Origin: Cadophora sp. MPI-SDFR-AT-0126
Lineage: Eukaryota; Ascomycota; Leotiomycetes; Helotiales; Ploettnerulaceae
Direction: 5' to 3'
Assembly: GCA_020747065.1 (NCBI GenBank)
Contig: JAGMVK010000011.1
Location: forward strand, 496,001-560,000
DNA: 64,000 nucleotides
Shown piece after piece: positions 51,257 to 62,952 of the stretch. The notes beneath the pieces are model-generated. The model saw only the letters and a list, made by a program, of their open reading frames with translations. It ran no database searches and was not told where the DNA came from. The first letter of the stretch is position 1. Every line of letters begins with the position of its first letter. The translations under genes and the position numbers were made by a program.

Positions 51257-52578
51257 GTACAGCCCTTCAGATCTACCTACTTGAAGTACCTACCTGCGGA
51301 TTTCGGTGTCATGTCACTCTGCACCACGGCGGGAAAAGCTTAATTCTGCCAAGGTAAGGTATCGGTCACAGAAACGTTGCTGCGGTACGTTTGCGCTTGT
51401 TTATTCTCCGGCGGGCATCGTGGGGACTGCAGTGTAAGGATGACTCGTCATGTTTCTTTCTGTATTTCTGTCATCCTTCCGTCATTGGTTAAAAAAAAAT
51501 TCCCTTGGAAGAGGCTTGCGAATAGGAGAGTTGGACAGGATACGATATCCATTCCCGTACCAATAGGCATCCGTAACCATTAACCGGTCGGCGACGCAGT
51601 TGCATTTATTTTCCTGATTGCAAGCTTGCATTAGTATTCTTGCTTCAAGAATGAGTCTGGGGAATGATTCCGATACGTGGCGTGTGGTGACGTGGTGTCT
51701 AAATCCGGTGGATATGAGGCTCTTGGGTAGATTACGGGCAACACGAGCCTCAAAAGGGCAGCTGAAGGAAGGGGCAAGTAATGCATGAATAGACGCCGCG
51801 GAAGCCTATGTATATTGGTCATCAATATTCAAGACATACTGCACTTTTGCAAAGAGATGCCATCCAATGGTATCACGTGTGCCTAGATTTCAGAGCCCGT
51901 CATGATTCCGATTTCATGTCATTCGAAATTCTATCCAGTCCTATCCACGAGGTTCGTTAAAGTGAGGTAAAAATGTCTTACCCCAGAGTCAAGTCAGTCG
52001 CCCGGACGCGTGCCCACAAGGCTGCTGCCGGACCCCCTTCCGGTAGTGCAGATACCCTGTAAGAGATCCCTGTGGGAATCCTATTTGGTACCAAGCCACC
52101 CGTCACCCCAGTCCTGAAAGCCCCTAGCCACCACCTACTTTAGCCCCTGTAGGCTGCAGGAATCCATCCATCCCGCAGTGGATACAGCGGACAGCATCGC
52201 TAATCCAATCCAAACATCACCAACTGAGACAGAATGCGCAGCCCAATTGCAGCTGACTCTAAGCAGCGGGCAGGACTCGCCTTTTCCCTCTCCTCTCTAC
52301 TCCTTTCACTCACACTCCTTTCTCGGGGCGCACTTTGTTACTCTTTCCCCTCGTGTCTGTCCTCTCCTGTCCGCCATGCTGGTGCCCTGCCGTGACTCCT
52401 AGTGGCGACGCACTGACCGTTGCATGTCATGTCTCCGTGTGACTAACTGCTTTGCGCGTGCCACAGAGTATCTACCTAACTCTCCTTTACTCTGTACACC
52501 GAGGACCAAACCAAAGCACAGCAAGTACTTACCAAGCTAGTGAGGTAGACTTCAGTCAGGCAGACGTCTTGAATTTCT

Positions 52579-52603
52579 CTGTCTGTCTGTCTGTCTGTCT
52601 GTC
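52579..52603 (+). repeat. (CTGT)n microsatellite
   Basis: Six tandem CTGT units about 280 bp upstream of the NLR start codon; likely length-polymorphic. Confidence 0.9.
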
Positions 52604-52879
52604 CTCTACCTTCACCAACCAATCTCCTACTACGTACCAACCTTGTATCTGGATGCCCTTGCCCTGCCCTTGATTTCGGCGTCTCAGTGCAACTTGAAGC
52701 TCTGTGTACAGAGACGACCATGACCGCTACACCGGCCGGGCGAACTGGAGCATACGAGAACATATAAGTAAGCTGCATGCCGACCTGATCTGCAGCGGAA
52801 AGAAAGGGGAAAGCATCAGTCAAGCAAAGAATAAAAACACGCAAGCATCGAGTACCGGAGACCAGGCACAGGTGCAAGC

Positions 52880-55800
52880 ATGGTATGTACTCGCCTGCAG
52901 CTTACCTACCTTGCCGACTACCTATCACTCCCATCAATTGTAACGGACGAGTAAAGGCTAATCATACTGTACCTGCAGGGCTCCGCAATCAGCCTCGACG
53001 AGATCAAACGCTACGAAGTCACCGAAGTCTACTCCCACCCTGATGCCAAAGTCGACATTGTCCTCGTCCACGGTCTGAATGGCAACCCAAGAAATACATG
53101 GACGGCTCCAAATGGCGTCTTCTGGCCAAGTCAACTTCTGCCAGCAGCGTTGAAGAATTACCAGGCGCGTATACTGGTATATGGATATAATGCGGACGTG
53201 TATACATTTGGTAGCTCAAAGGGAGGTCCGAGGTATGTCTGTATGATTTGTTTTGTACGGGGAAGTGCTGACGGGAAATAGTTCGGACATGATACATCAA
53301 CATGCACAAACACTTCTTGCCAACCTAGCTCTCGAACGGAAGAGTGAGGAGGTCGGAGAACATCCCATCATATGGGTAGCACACAGCTTGGGAGGAATAT
53401 TAGTAAAGCGCGCCTTGGAATTATCTTTCGACCTTCAAGGCAATCATGACGATGACCTCCGATCGATTTTCGTCTCAACATTCGGTGTCATCTTCCTAGG
53501 AACTCCACATACCGGAGCCGACCCCGCAAAGTGGGGGTTGATACTCCAAGGTATGGTCAATGCCATGGTTCCAAAGAAGCTTTTCGAGACCCACTCTCAA
53601 CTCGTGAAGACCCTTCAGAGCAACAACGAGATACTCCAGAATATCAACCTCAGATTTCTGGATCTCTACCCAAACAGGTTGCGGATATGTATGGTCCATG
53701 AGGGCCATCCCACGGATCTCAAAGGCACCAAACATCTCATCGTCGACCAAACAGCTGCCAGTCCTCAACTTCCAGATGTTCAATACTTTGGTATCGAGGC
53801 AACGCATTCGGGAATGTGTAAATTCGAGAGCAAGAATGCGCCGGGATTTACGAATGTTTCGGTAACGCTGAGGTCGTGGGTTCAAGAGTGTCCGGAGTTT
53901 ATCCAGACTAGGTGGGAGGCGGAAAGATTTTTGAGAAAGCAGAAGAGAGAGGACGAGATTGCACAGCTTCAGAGGATGGTGAGTTGTCTTGAGATTTTGA
54001 TGGGATCTTGCTGACTTATTTAGTCTGGACTTTTACCTGGCACGCCACACATGACGAGTACGCCAAATACACCTGGTAGGTCGAGTCCATATCCAACGCA
54101 ACCACCTAGCATGTTGCAAGGTCCTTATAAGGATGATTGAGCGGTGGCGAAGGGCATTTCTGTTACTCGTTTTCAATGCTACTTGCAATGATTGCTTTGC
54201 TCAAAATTGGGGGATCAGGGCTGATTTCTTTCTTGTAGAACCGGGCTCTGTATATAGTTCAATGGTCATTGCGAAATCAACCATCAGCATCGCTCCTGAC
54301 GACCCAGCACAAGATGCGCCGTACTTCATCAAGCCTTCCGGATTCCGTCCAAACTCACTTTTTGTCGGTAGAGAAGCTGAGTTAGAACAGATGCATAAGA
54401 TGTTGTTTGACAAGAAGAGAAGAGCTGATGGTACATCTGCTGTCCTGCTACAATCTCTCCCTGGTGGAGGCAAAACTCATCTAGCCCGGCAGTATGTGTA
54501 CAACCACAAAGACGACTTCCCAGGAGGTATTTTCTGGTTGCGAGCTAAGAGCGATACCGAACTTGCAGCAGGCTTCTGGGATATCGCACGGAAAGCTGCT
54601 TTGAAGCATCTCGTTGGGACTGAAGAGGCAGCTTCGCTAGATGACCCGGAACAGTTCATCAAGATGGTTAGGAAATGGCTGAACGACCGCCATGATTGGC
54701 TCCTCGTCCTCGATGGTATACATTTCTCACATTCAACATTGAGGAAGTTCATCCCTGATAGCACAAATACGAGTATCATCTATACCTCGACCGAGAAATC
54801 TGTCATCGGAGATCATCATTTCATGAATCCGCAGCTCATTAGACTGCCGCTCCTTTCTGCGAGGGAGGCTCAGAGATTGCTTCTTCTGGAGCTAGGCAGG
54901 ACTGAACCATTTGCGAAGGACGATTTGAGATATTCGATGGAACTGGTTCAATCGATGGGATTCCTACCTGTGGTTATCCACGCCGTTGCGCAGAGACTCA
55001 AGACAACTGATGAGCCACTTTCGAAATTCGCGAGAACATACTCGTCAGAACCGAGACTTCGAGGTTTAGGAACATATATAGCTGTGGTCGAGCAGCTGAA
55101 GAATCGAGGTGCAACAGAAGCTCTCAATCTCATCAACATTCTCTGTTTCTTCAGCCAACACATCCCCGTTGAAATGATTTCTCTCGGCTTGAAAGCCCTC
55201 CCATCGACCGTGTCCGTCAAAGCCTTCGAGCCAGTATCTGGCCACTCACTAAACAACACCTTCAAAATCCTCAACACATTCGCCCTCATCGATCGCAATG
55301 ATCGCGAGCAGGATTCGGACAAAGATGCAGTTGCTATCCAGTCATCACAGCATTCACAGAGCTCAAAGCGTAGCAGAGATATGCTAGCAGATAACGTAGA
55401 TGTCATCCGTCTACATAGCGTCGTGCAAGGTTTCTTCGCAGACACACTCGCTGCCGAAGGCTCACTCCTTCTCTGGCTGGACAGAGCAGTCCGTCTGTTC
55501 TGCTGCAGCTACGACATGGCGAATGAGCGGATCTCGCGGAAAACACACGCTGGTCTGGTAGAGGATTACCGGCTCTATGAAATCCACGGGAACAAACTCT
55601 CCGAACACCTTACTAAGCATCTCTCCAAACGCCTCTCCCCGGCGCAGAAAGAAATCCTGCAGGAAGCGGACGATAGTCTAGCTCAGCGCCTCGTCTCGAT
55701 CAAAACTGAGATCGATCGTAGGACGCCAGAGAGCTCGAGCGTGATTGTTGCGGGTGCGGGGAGTGGGAAGGAGGTTTTCCAGACGAGTATTTTTGATCGG

Positions 55801-58408
55801 ACGAGTTCATCAAGCGATACTGGGCCTGAGACTCCCGGGAAATACGACGGATTGAAAAGCGGTATATCGACCTGGGGAATGGAAACCGAAAGACCAGAAT
55901 TCGAGTCACCAGTCCATGACAATGAGTACACGAAACGCATGGATGCCATCTACAAACAGCATTTCCCACTTCCAATGCCTGAAGATCCAGGATACGACAG
56001 TGATAGGGAGGAAGCGGGCACTATTGCGATTCCCGTTGGTATCCAGTCACCAACTTCGACATCTCAAGCGCAGTATAACGCAAGGGCTGAGAGACCAATG
56101 AGTGCTGATGCACAGTGGGAAGTCGTCCAGCCTCGCCACCAACGACCTCGCCCGCGGCCTCAACCAAGTCCGCTATATCGTACCCTTCCCTCCGCAAACA
56201 GAAATCTGGACTACCGCGCCGTAAGCGCAGGTGCTATAACACCACACGTCAGTCACGACCACGCTCAAGGTTTCTTGCAGGGCGGTAGCGGTACTCCTCC
56301 ACTTTCTCATTCTAGAGGAGCATCGCGTGGCCGAATGTCATTGTCGCTGTCAGGAGGAGCGGGCACAGGAACGGGAAAGGGCACGTTAAGTGGCCAATCT
56401 AGTGCGGAAGTCAGTCTTGCGCGTATGAGACAGAATAGTCCGTTGAGTCCGAGAGGTGGAGGGATGATCATGGATAGGAGCAGGAGAAGCAGTTCGCTGA
56501 AGCCGGTTGACCGGGAAAGCGAGCAGGGTGGAAAAGAGAGGGGTAGGATGATGACAGGGCTGGCAAGTTATGCTGCTGCTGTTGCGGGACCGACAAAAGA
56601 TACGGTTGAGGGTTTGAAGGAGCTGGTGAGGTCGGCCGTTGGTGGGACTGGTACTATTAACGGTGATGGTGACAGCCAAAGTGCTGTGGTTGATGACGTA
56701 CCAGAACAATCCGTGCAAGAGAGACACCATCTCTCAGCTATGGAATCCCTACAGAAGATACCACATGCTACACAATACCACGATTCTCCGGTCCTCATGC
56801 CGCCTTATCCACCTTCGCCGAGATTGACGCCTAGTCCAGGAGATGCGGATCAGTACTTTGTAACTGCAGAGAACTTCTATCCCAGACGAGAAGGTTTCCC
56901 ACCTCTTGAAGTCAACTCCACCAACGCGAGGTTGTCGACTCGCCCTACCAGCTACAACTACGGGAGGGGAGAACAGCTAACCGGAAGAGGAAGAGAAACA
57001 CAATCTGAATCTCTTCCAGCAAGTCTAATGGCTTCACATTCGAACATTGATGGCTATGGCTACGGATACGCAAATGGTAACGCTGTTGCCAATTCTGGGC
57101 CAAACTGGAGTCTAAACATACGGAACCTGAATAGCGAGAGCGAGACGGATCTTTTGAGCTTATCGTATCCTGGCGTCAGGGTCCAGAGAGGACATGGTCT
57201 AGGAGAAGGCGTGTATTTCCCCGGCCGCCCGGAATACTCAAACCTCGACTTGGGTGGAGGAGGTTTGCAAAGGGGATATTCAAGCCAACCGATGAGTCGT
57301 GATCCCTCAGGTCAATCCCACTCTGGACAGTCGTTCTCTGCGCATTCGGCTGGGGAGGTGCAGATGAAGAGGAGTAGGAGGGCGAGTAAGGCTGAGACGG
57401 AACCGGATTTGAGGGTTTTGGGACGGGAGGGGATGGGGAGGGGTTTGAGAGAGAGGGACATGGGTATAGGTGGGGATAAGCAGAGGGGGAAGGAGAATAG
57501 ATTGGAATTTGCGAGGGCGGCGTTGATTGAGAGGTTGGATGACTGGGGGTTGGAGGAGAAGTGAGTTTGATTTTCTTTCTGTTTTACAGAGATAGACGAC
57601 GGAACTATAGCTAACAGATCCCAGCTCTCCACCACAACCACAATCTCAATCTGCACGCAAACCATCATTCAACCCCGCTGCTCCAACATTCTCACCCTCA
57701 AACTCCCTGCCTATTAACCCAAACTCTAACACAAACCCAAACAACAGCATCCCATCTCCCTACCCAGAATCCAACACCCCCTCATTTACATCCTACACCT
57801 CCCCTTACCCACCAGACAACACCCCTGTCTCAACTGCCGGCTGGACTGGTGCTGGAACTGGAAGTCGGAATCTTAGAACTTCGCCACAACTCCAACAGAC
57901 TCAGACGCAGACGCAGCAAGGGTATAGATCTTCTTATTCACCACCACCACAGCGGTTCTTAAGTCCAGATACAAAGTCTCCACCCCGTACCTCGCCGCCA
58001 CATCCAGCCTCTCCTCCCTCCAACACAGCAGCAATGGCACGGCGCTCACCACCCTTACCCTTCGGTGGTGGAGGAACGGCAATGGATCGACACTCTTCTG
58101 GCTCTGGGTCGGGTAGTGGAGGGTTGAGAATCGTTGATAGTGGTGCTGGTAATTTGAAGGGAAGTGGAGGGGGAGGAGGTAAAGGGAGAAGTAGGATGAT
58201 TGAGTTCGGCGATTATCCCGAGCCGGTCGACTATGTGCTGGCGAGGGAGAGGGTATTGAGGAGTTGGGGGGAGAGGGAGAGGGGTGTGAGGGAGAGGAGG
58301 GAGCGGGTGAGGGGGGAGAAGGGGGTTGGAAGGGAGGAGAGAAGTGGGGTTGGGTTGGGGATTCGGGGGGAGGGTGAGGTGGATGGGGTGGATGTGGGAA
58401 GGAAGTGA
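52880..58408 (+). CDS. NLR: lipase-like domain + NB-ARC + long disordered tail
   Basis: Six exons (52880-52882, 52979-53232, 53282-53978, 54024-54075, 54239-57560, 57625-58408) give 1,703 residues. The first exon is just the ATG. Residues 2-300 form an alpha/beta-hydrolase of the SesB/DUF676 type: oxyanion-loop LVHGLNGN near His32, nucleophile Ser121 in WVAHSLGG and a likely catalytic His261 in THSGMCKF. An NB-ARC-like ATPase follows: Walker A LPGGGKT at about 409-415, Walker B WLLVLDGI at about 489-496, an IIYTSTE sensor and MGFLPVVIHAVAQRL (GLPL equivalent). Beyond about 830 no ankyrin, WD or clear TPR repeats are seen; instead some 850 residues are Ser/Gly/Pro-rich and disordered. Fungal NLRs of this kind act in incompatibility and defence. 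The exon 4-5 junction is uncertain (GTAGGT at 54076 or a later donor near 54119). Confidence 0.85.
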
Positions 58409-60118
58409 AGTGATTTTGCTGGGTAATTTGGGGGGATTGGAGTTGGGGTTGGAGCTTGAGTTGGAGTTGGGGAACAGAGGGTATACATTTGCATGGTTTT
58501 GCATGGATTTGCTTTGTTTTGTTCTGTTTTGGCGTGGCGTTACTCGGTTTGGATTGGCATTGGTTTTGGTATTGACTTTGGTATTCATTTCCATTTTGCA
58601 GCTACATACATATGGGGGAAAGGGTGGAGTATATGAGAAAGGATAGGAGTAGGAGAAGGAGAAGGGGTAGGAGCATTGCAGGTGTATATCGAGAGGTTTA
58701 GTTTTGCATGGATATATGGATGGGTGGGTATGGAGTACATGAGAAGAGGACATGGATGGAGTTTACGGAAGGGAAGAGAAAGGAGTAGAGGGTTGGTGCA
58801 TTGTGCTGTATTGTATGGTATAGCATAGCAGTATACACACACGGATGGAAGTAATAAATAGAGAGTCTCATCTGTAGACTAGCATTTGGACTCAGAATAA
58901 ACCTTTCACTTTTGCTACATTGTGCTGTAGAGTATAGTATAGTAAGTACAGGGTATAGTCTTTGATTTGATCTTGAGATCTGGATGATAAAATTAAAGAA
59001 AGGGGGGTCGAGGAGGGGGTGGGCACTTTACTACCAGGAGATTGGATATTGTGGATCGGGCTGTGTTACTTACCTTCTATATTTACCGAAACTACATTTG
59101 CTTCCGCTTATCGTGTTAAATAGATGAATTAGGAGTGATGATAGTGACATTGCTTCCGGCTGCGTAATATAGTTGAACTGATTTCATGCACAGCATTGCA
59201 CAACTGCGAGTCGAGGTGTACGAAGAGCTAAGCTTTTTCGAAGCTGAAGGGATGCTTTCTTGATATAGTTCTGTACAAGATAGGAGCTAGATTATTTGAG
59301 TTATACCCTATGTATACGTAGTACTAGAGAAACTGAGTTTAAATTGAATTGAATTGAATTGAAGACTCTTCTCACCGCGAGTTCGGTTTTGAGTGGCGCG
59401 TTTTGGGCTTGGTGTGTGGTTTTAAGAGGTTCTGTACAGGTTATTCCTTGTGTTCAGTTTGTTAGTATCTTGAATCTCGTTTTGGTCTTTTGTTGTTGTT
59501 TAATTTATTTGTACTAACTTATGCCTCTACGTTGCTACTTTGTGGAAAAGAGGCTTTAAATTTCCGAAAGGAAGGAGGTTTGACTGAAGAGAGGGCTTGA
59601 AGCTGCCGTACGAGTTGAAATTCTAAGTTACTAAACGACAGATGATATATACAGCACTTCTAGCAGCTTCGGTCGGGTTTGGCTCTTACTTAGTTGAACA
59701 TTTTAACATGCTTATTATTCTAGGTTTTAATTTGTTCATCAACGTTGTATAATGATACCAGTAGATTCGCCTTTGGGTACGGTGCACGCCCACCCCACCC
59801 AACCGCCCATCCCAAAATAGCTTACAAATACAACGCTTGCTTGATTTTGAATCGTGAGACATGTTTCTACTAAAGAAAGGTATCATTCGTGTCAATATCA
59901 CCCTCTTTCTCCTAGCCACGAAATCTAGATCACGTGGATGTATTCCTTTGTCAGCCGCCCCCAAAGCACTCACCGATCTAAACGCCTCAGCCTCACTGCC
60001 TCGTTGCACCTTAAAGCATGAGATCTTCTCCCTTGATTCAAGTGTCGTTCTAATTGACAAGCTCGGATGCCTTTATCTTCTGCAGGGAAACCCCGTCGAT
60101 AGCTTCAATCAGCCAGAG
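58409..60118. other. Intergenic region between NLR and caspase-like gene
   Basis: About 1.7 kb. The first 230 bases continue a strongly G-rich plus strand with many GGG runs and interrupted GGAGTTG repeats. The rest is AT-rich with the pentanucleotide repeat listed separately. A CTTTC/GTTTT-rich part lies at 59460-59520. No gene is supported. Confidence 0.5.
59342..59366 (+). repeat. (AATTG)5 microsatellite
   Basis: Five perfect tandem copies of AATTG. Confidence 0.9.
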
Positions 60119-62590
60119 ATGAACCGAACCACTACAAATACAATCCCGGCGGATCGTCAAGGCCGTACGCGAGTTGGAAACAAGGTGCGTACTCTCGTGG
60201 TTAACCGATCCCCCGTTCTTCGCATCTCTGACTGTATTCCAGTATGATATTCCAGGCGATGGATTTATTCGTCTAGCGCCCAAGACTCACGACATTTCTC
60301 TGGCTGGAGAGCATATCCCCGATATCGCTCGTTTGGCAGCAGACCTTCAGACTGCAGTCAACGCAGGATGGTCTCGAAGACATGAAATCCGGTACTCAAA
60401 AGTACATGTCTTGCTACTGAAGTGGGAAGATGACGATTTGGGTGTTGAGACTGAGTTGGAAGATCTAAGGCATGTCTTCAGTATGTTGATCTCGTCGGCT
60501 ACTTTTCCGTATTCCTTATCTTTCCCATAGTTTACCAACTTCTAGACCTCACGGACTGTTGATCAAGTCTCTAACATTTCAAATCATTAGGTGATCTGTT
60601 CAATTATGGGGTAGACGTCTTCCACATCCCGAGCGAGAAACCAGATAAGGCTCTCAAGCGGAGAGTGTTCGACTTCTTGGAACACGATGGAGAAGAGACC
60701 CTACTGATTTTGTATTACGCCGGGCATGCACGCACAAGTTTTCAGGCGAACGAGGCACCTATGTGGATTGCGTACGTTATTACATTGTTACAGCAAATTC
60801 CCAACTGACTCTTCACAAGGAATCGCCAATTGAACTCGCCCTCGTTACCATCAGGCGGCATACAATCCATGTTCGAAGAAGCCGATGCCCATGTTCTTCT
60901 ACTCTACGACTGTTGTAATTCTGCCGCAACAGCTGCTTCATCTTCCAATCAACGACACAAGGGTGTCACAGAAGTCATTGCTGCATGTGGTTATGAAACC
61001 ATCGCTCCAGAGGTCGGTGAGCATTCATTTAGCAATGCGTTGGCCGAGGTTCTTGCTGCAGCATCCAAAGGAAAACCATTTTCCGTGGCCGAGCTCCACA
61101 CTAAGATACTCACACGACTGAAATGTTGGACTCCATCCTTCGTCAAGGATGATAAAGGCAAGCGAAAGGAGGATCAGGCTGGGAGACTACTTTTCGAACG
61201 TCAACCGAGGCGTACGCCCATATATAGCATCATTTGCGAGACTGAGCCTAGAAGAAGTATAATTCTAGCTCCGCTAAGTTTGGGTGCCAAAGAAGGAGAG
61301 GCTTCTAGCAGTACCACGGCTCACCGGACGGCAAGTTCATCGAGTGATCCAGCAGGCCCATCGTCTCCTGGGTTCTTGTTTGGCTCGGATAGGCATGCAA
61401 AGAAACGCAAAAGGCCAATTGACGAGGTAATACAATATCCTCAAGTGCTTCTTGCAATTCGGCTGGACAAGCACGAACTCGACATGGAAGCATGGAAAGA
61501 GTGCCTTCTCCGTCAACTCCCACCTGAAGCCAAGGATGTCAAAATCGAGGGCATTTTCGGCAGCTTCTCGACCCTACTTCTTTTACGGGTACCACTGGAG
61601 ATCTGGGACCTGCTTCCCGAGAATCGAGCTTATAGCTTTGTCGGCTATGTTACCACACCGAACATGGTCAACGAGGAGTCGAAGAGAGCAGAATCCGTTG
61701 AGCCTATTGAACCGAATATGTTTGAATTTTCTCAAGGCTCGTCATCTGGCAAGCCATGGGGCAACATTCCATTCCGCCCACAATCACGCGAGACCACCCC
61801 GACTTTTGCACTCAGATTCACGTCGATGTCTCCAAGAGATGTAGTCATATCTCCTCCGTTGTCGCCCCAGTCATCTTCCAATTCATCAGCTTCTTCAACG
61901 AGATCATTGTCCCCGGTCCCAGAAGCCGAAGAGAGCGAAGACGATAATTTGGGCATAAGCAAAAAGTCCATGGACTTCAATTTCACGATTGAGGAAATCA
62001 AGGACAGCGATATAGACAAGTTAGGTCACCATGAAACCGTTTGGCCGAGCAGCTACAGCGATGCCGAAGAAAGTGAAGCCATTACCAGTCGAGGACACAG
62101 TCCCTTTCCCTCACAACACTTTGGAAGCAAATTGAAATCATTTGATATCGCCGACGAAGAAGATGACAGCGACGACGAGGAGGTGGAAGACTTTGCCAGG
62201 CAGGAATTCTTCCTCAAAGCGCGTGCTGCTGCAAGACGAGCGAAGCGAGCCAGCGCCACCAGTGGCGTAAGCAAGAGAACGCTATCTGAAAGTATTGGCA
62301 GCGATTCCGATATAGAGGACATGGAGCCTGGTAGCTTTCTGGAAGCAAACCAGCCAGGCTCGAGCGCGAGAAGATTGAGGAGGAAGATGGGTGGTAGGAC
62401 GAGCTTGGTCTTTGATGACCCGCCAGAGAGAATTGACGAGATCGATGAGCCAGACTCGGAAGAAGGGATCGTGGATATGGAGGATGTGGATTTCGAAGGT
62501 GGAGCTGCAAGTGATAAATCGAAGGGCTGGGGAGACGAGTTGCCGTTTTATATGCAGGAGGACGATTCCCTCGAAGTCGAGGACCCTTAG
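60119..62590 (+). CDS. Caspase-like (C14/CHAT-type) protease domain protein
   Basis: Four exons, 60119-60184, 60243-60480, 60591-60771 and 60820-62590, encode 751 residues. Residues about 60-300 form a caspase-like hydrolase: LHVLLL-type strand VHVLLLKWEDDD, then LLILYYAGHAR with catalytic His147 and VLLLYDCCNSA with the expected nucleophile Cys194. SFSNALAEVLAAASKGKPFSV without its last residue matches the later helix seen in fungal caspase-domain proteins. A basic stretch (KKRKRP) could be a nuclear signal. The C-terminal half is Ser- and acid-rich, disordered, and ends in LEVEDP. The lack of an N-terminal Pro/Gln zinc-finger prodomain distinguishes it from the classic type I metacaspases. 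It lies 1.7 kb downstream of the NLR on the same strand, which suggests but does not prove a shared cell-death role. Confidence 0.85.
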
Positions 62591-62952
62591 CTTTTGATCT
62601 GCAGATTTAGTGTCATTGAATTGCATTCACAATTTCCAATTGAACTGTCAATGTGCTTAAGTTCTACGGTTACATGCCGATGCATGTCCCTGTTTGGAAG
62701 CCGAAAGCGGCCCCTGTGTGTTTTGTTTACACTCGCTTAGTTAATGCGGGCAAGCGATAATTCATTGTCAATATGCACGTGGTCACTCTGAGGAAGAAGA
62801 TTGCAGTAAGCAGGCTTCGTTGGATCCTATCATAGCAGTATTCACTCACATTTTCCCTAGGCAGTGTGAATTCGCCACATTGACGCCTAGATAAGAGAGT
62901 CTCTGTCCTGCTTCAGAACTCTCAACTTACAACTATCACAACAACATTCTCA
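62591..62952. other. Intergenic spacer
   Basis: About 360 bp between the caspase-like gene and the fragmented right-edge locus; nothing recognisable. Confidence 0.5.

Larger units (their letters stand above)
50071..52879. other. Long upstream region of the NLR gene
   Basis: About 2.8 kb with no supported gene, although a 248-codon plus-strand frame occurs at 50419-51165 without any family resemblance. Contains two simple repeats listed separately and C/T-rich stretches (50570-50700, 52270-52390). It presumably holds the promoter and a long 5' leader of the NLR gene. Confidence 0.5.
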
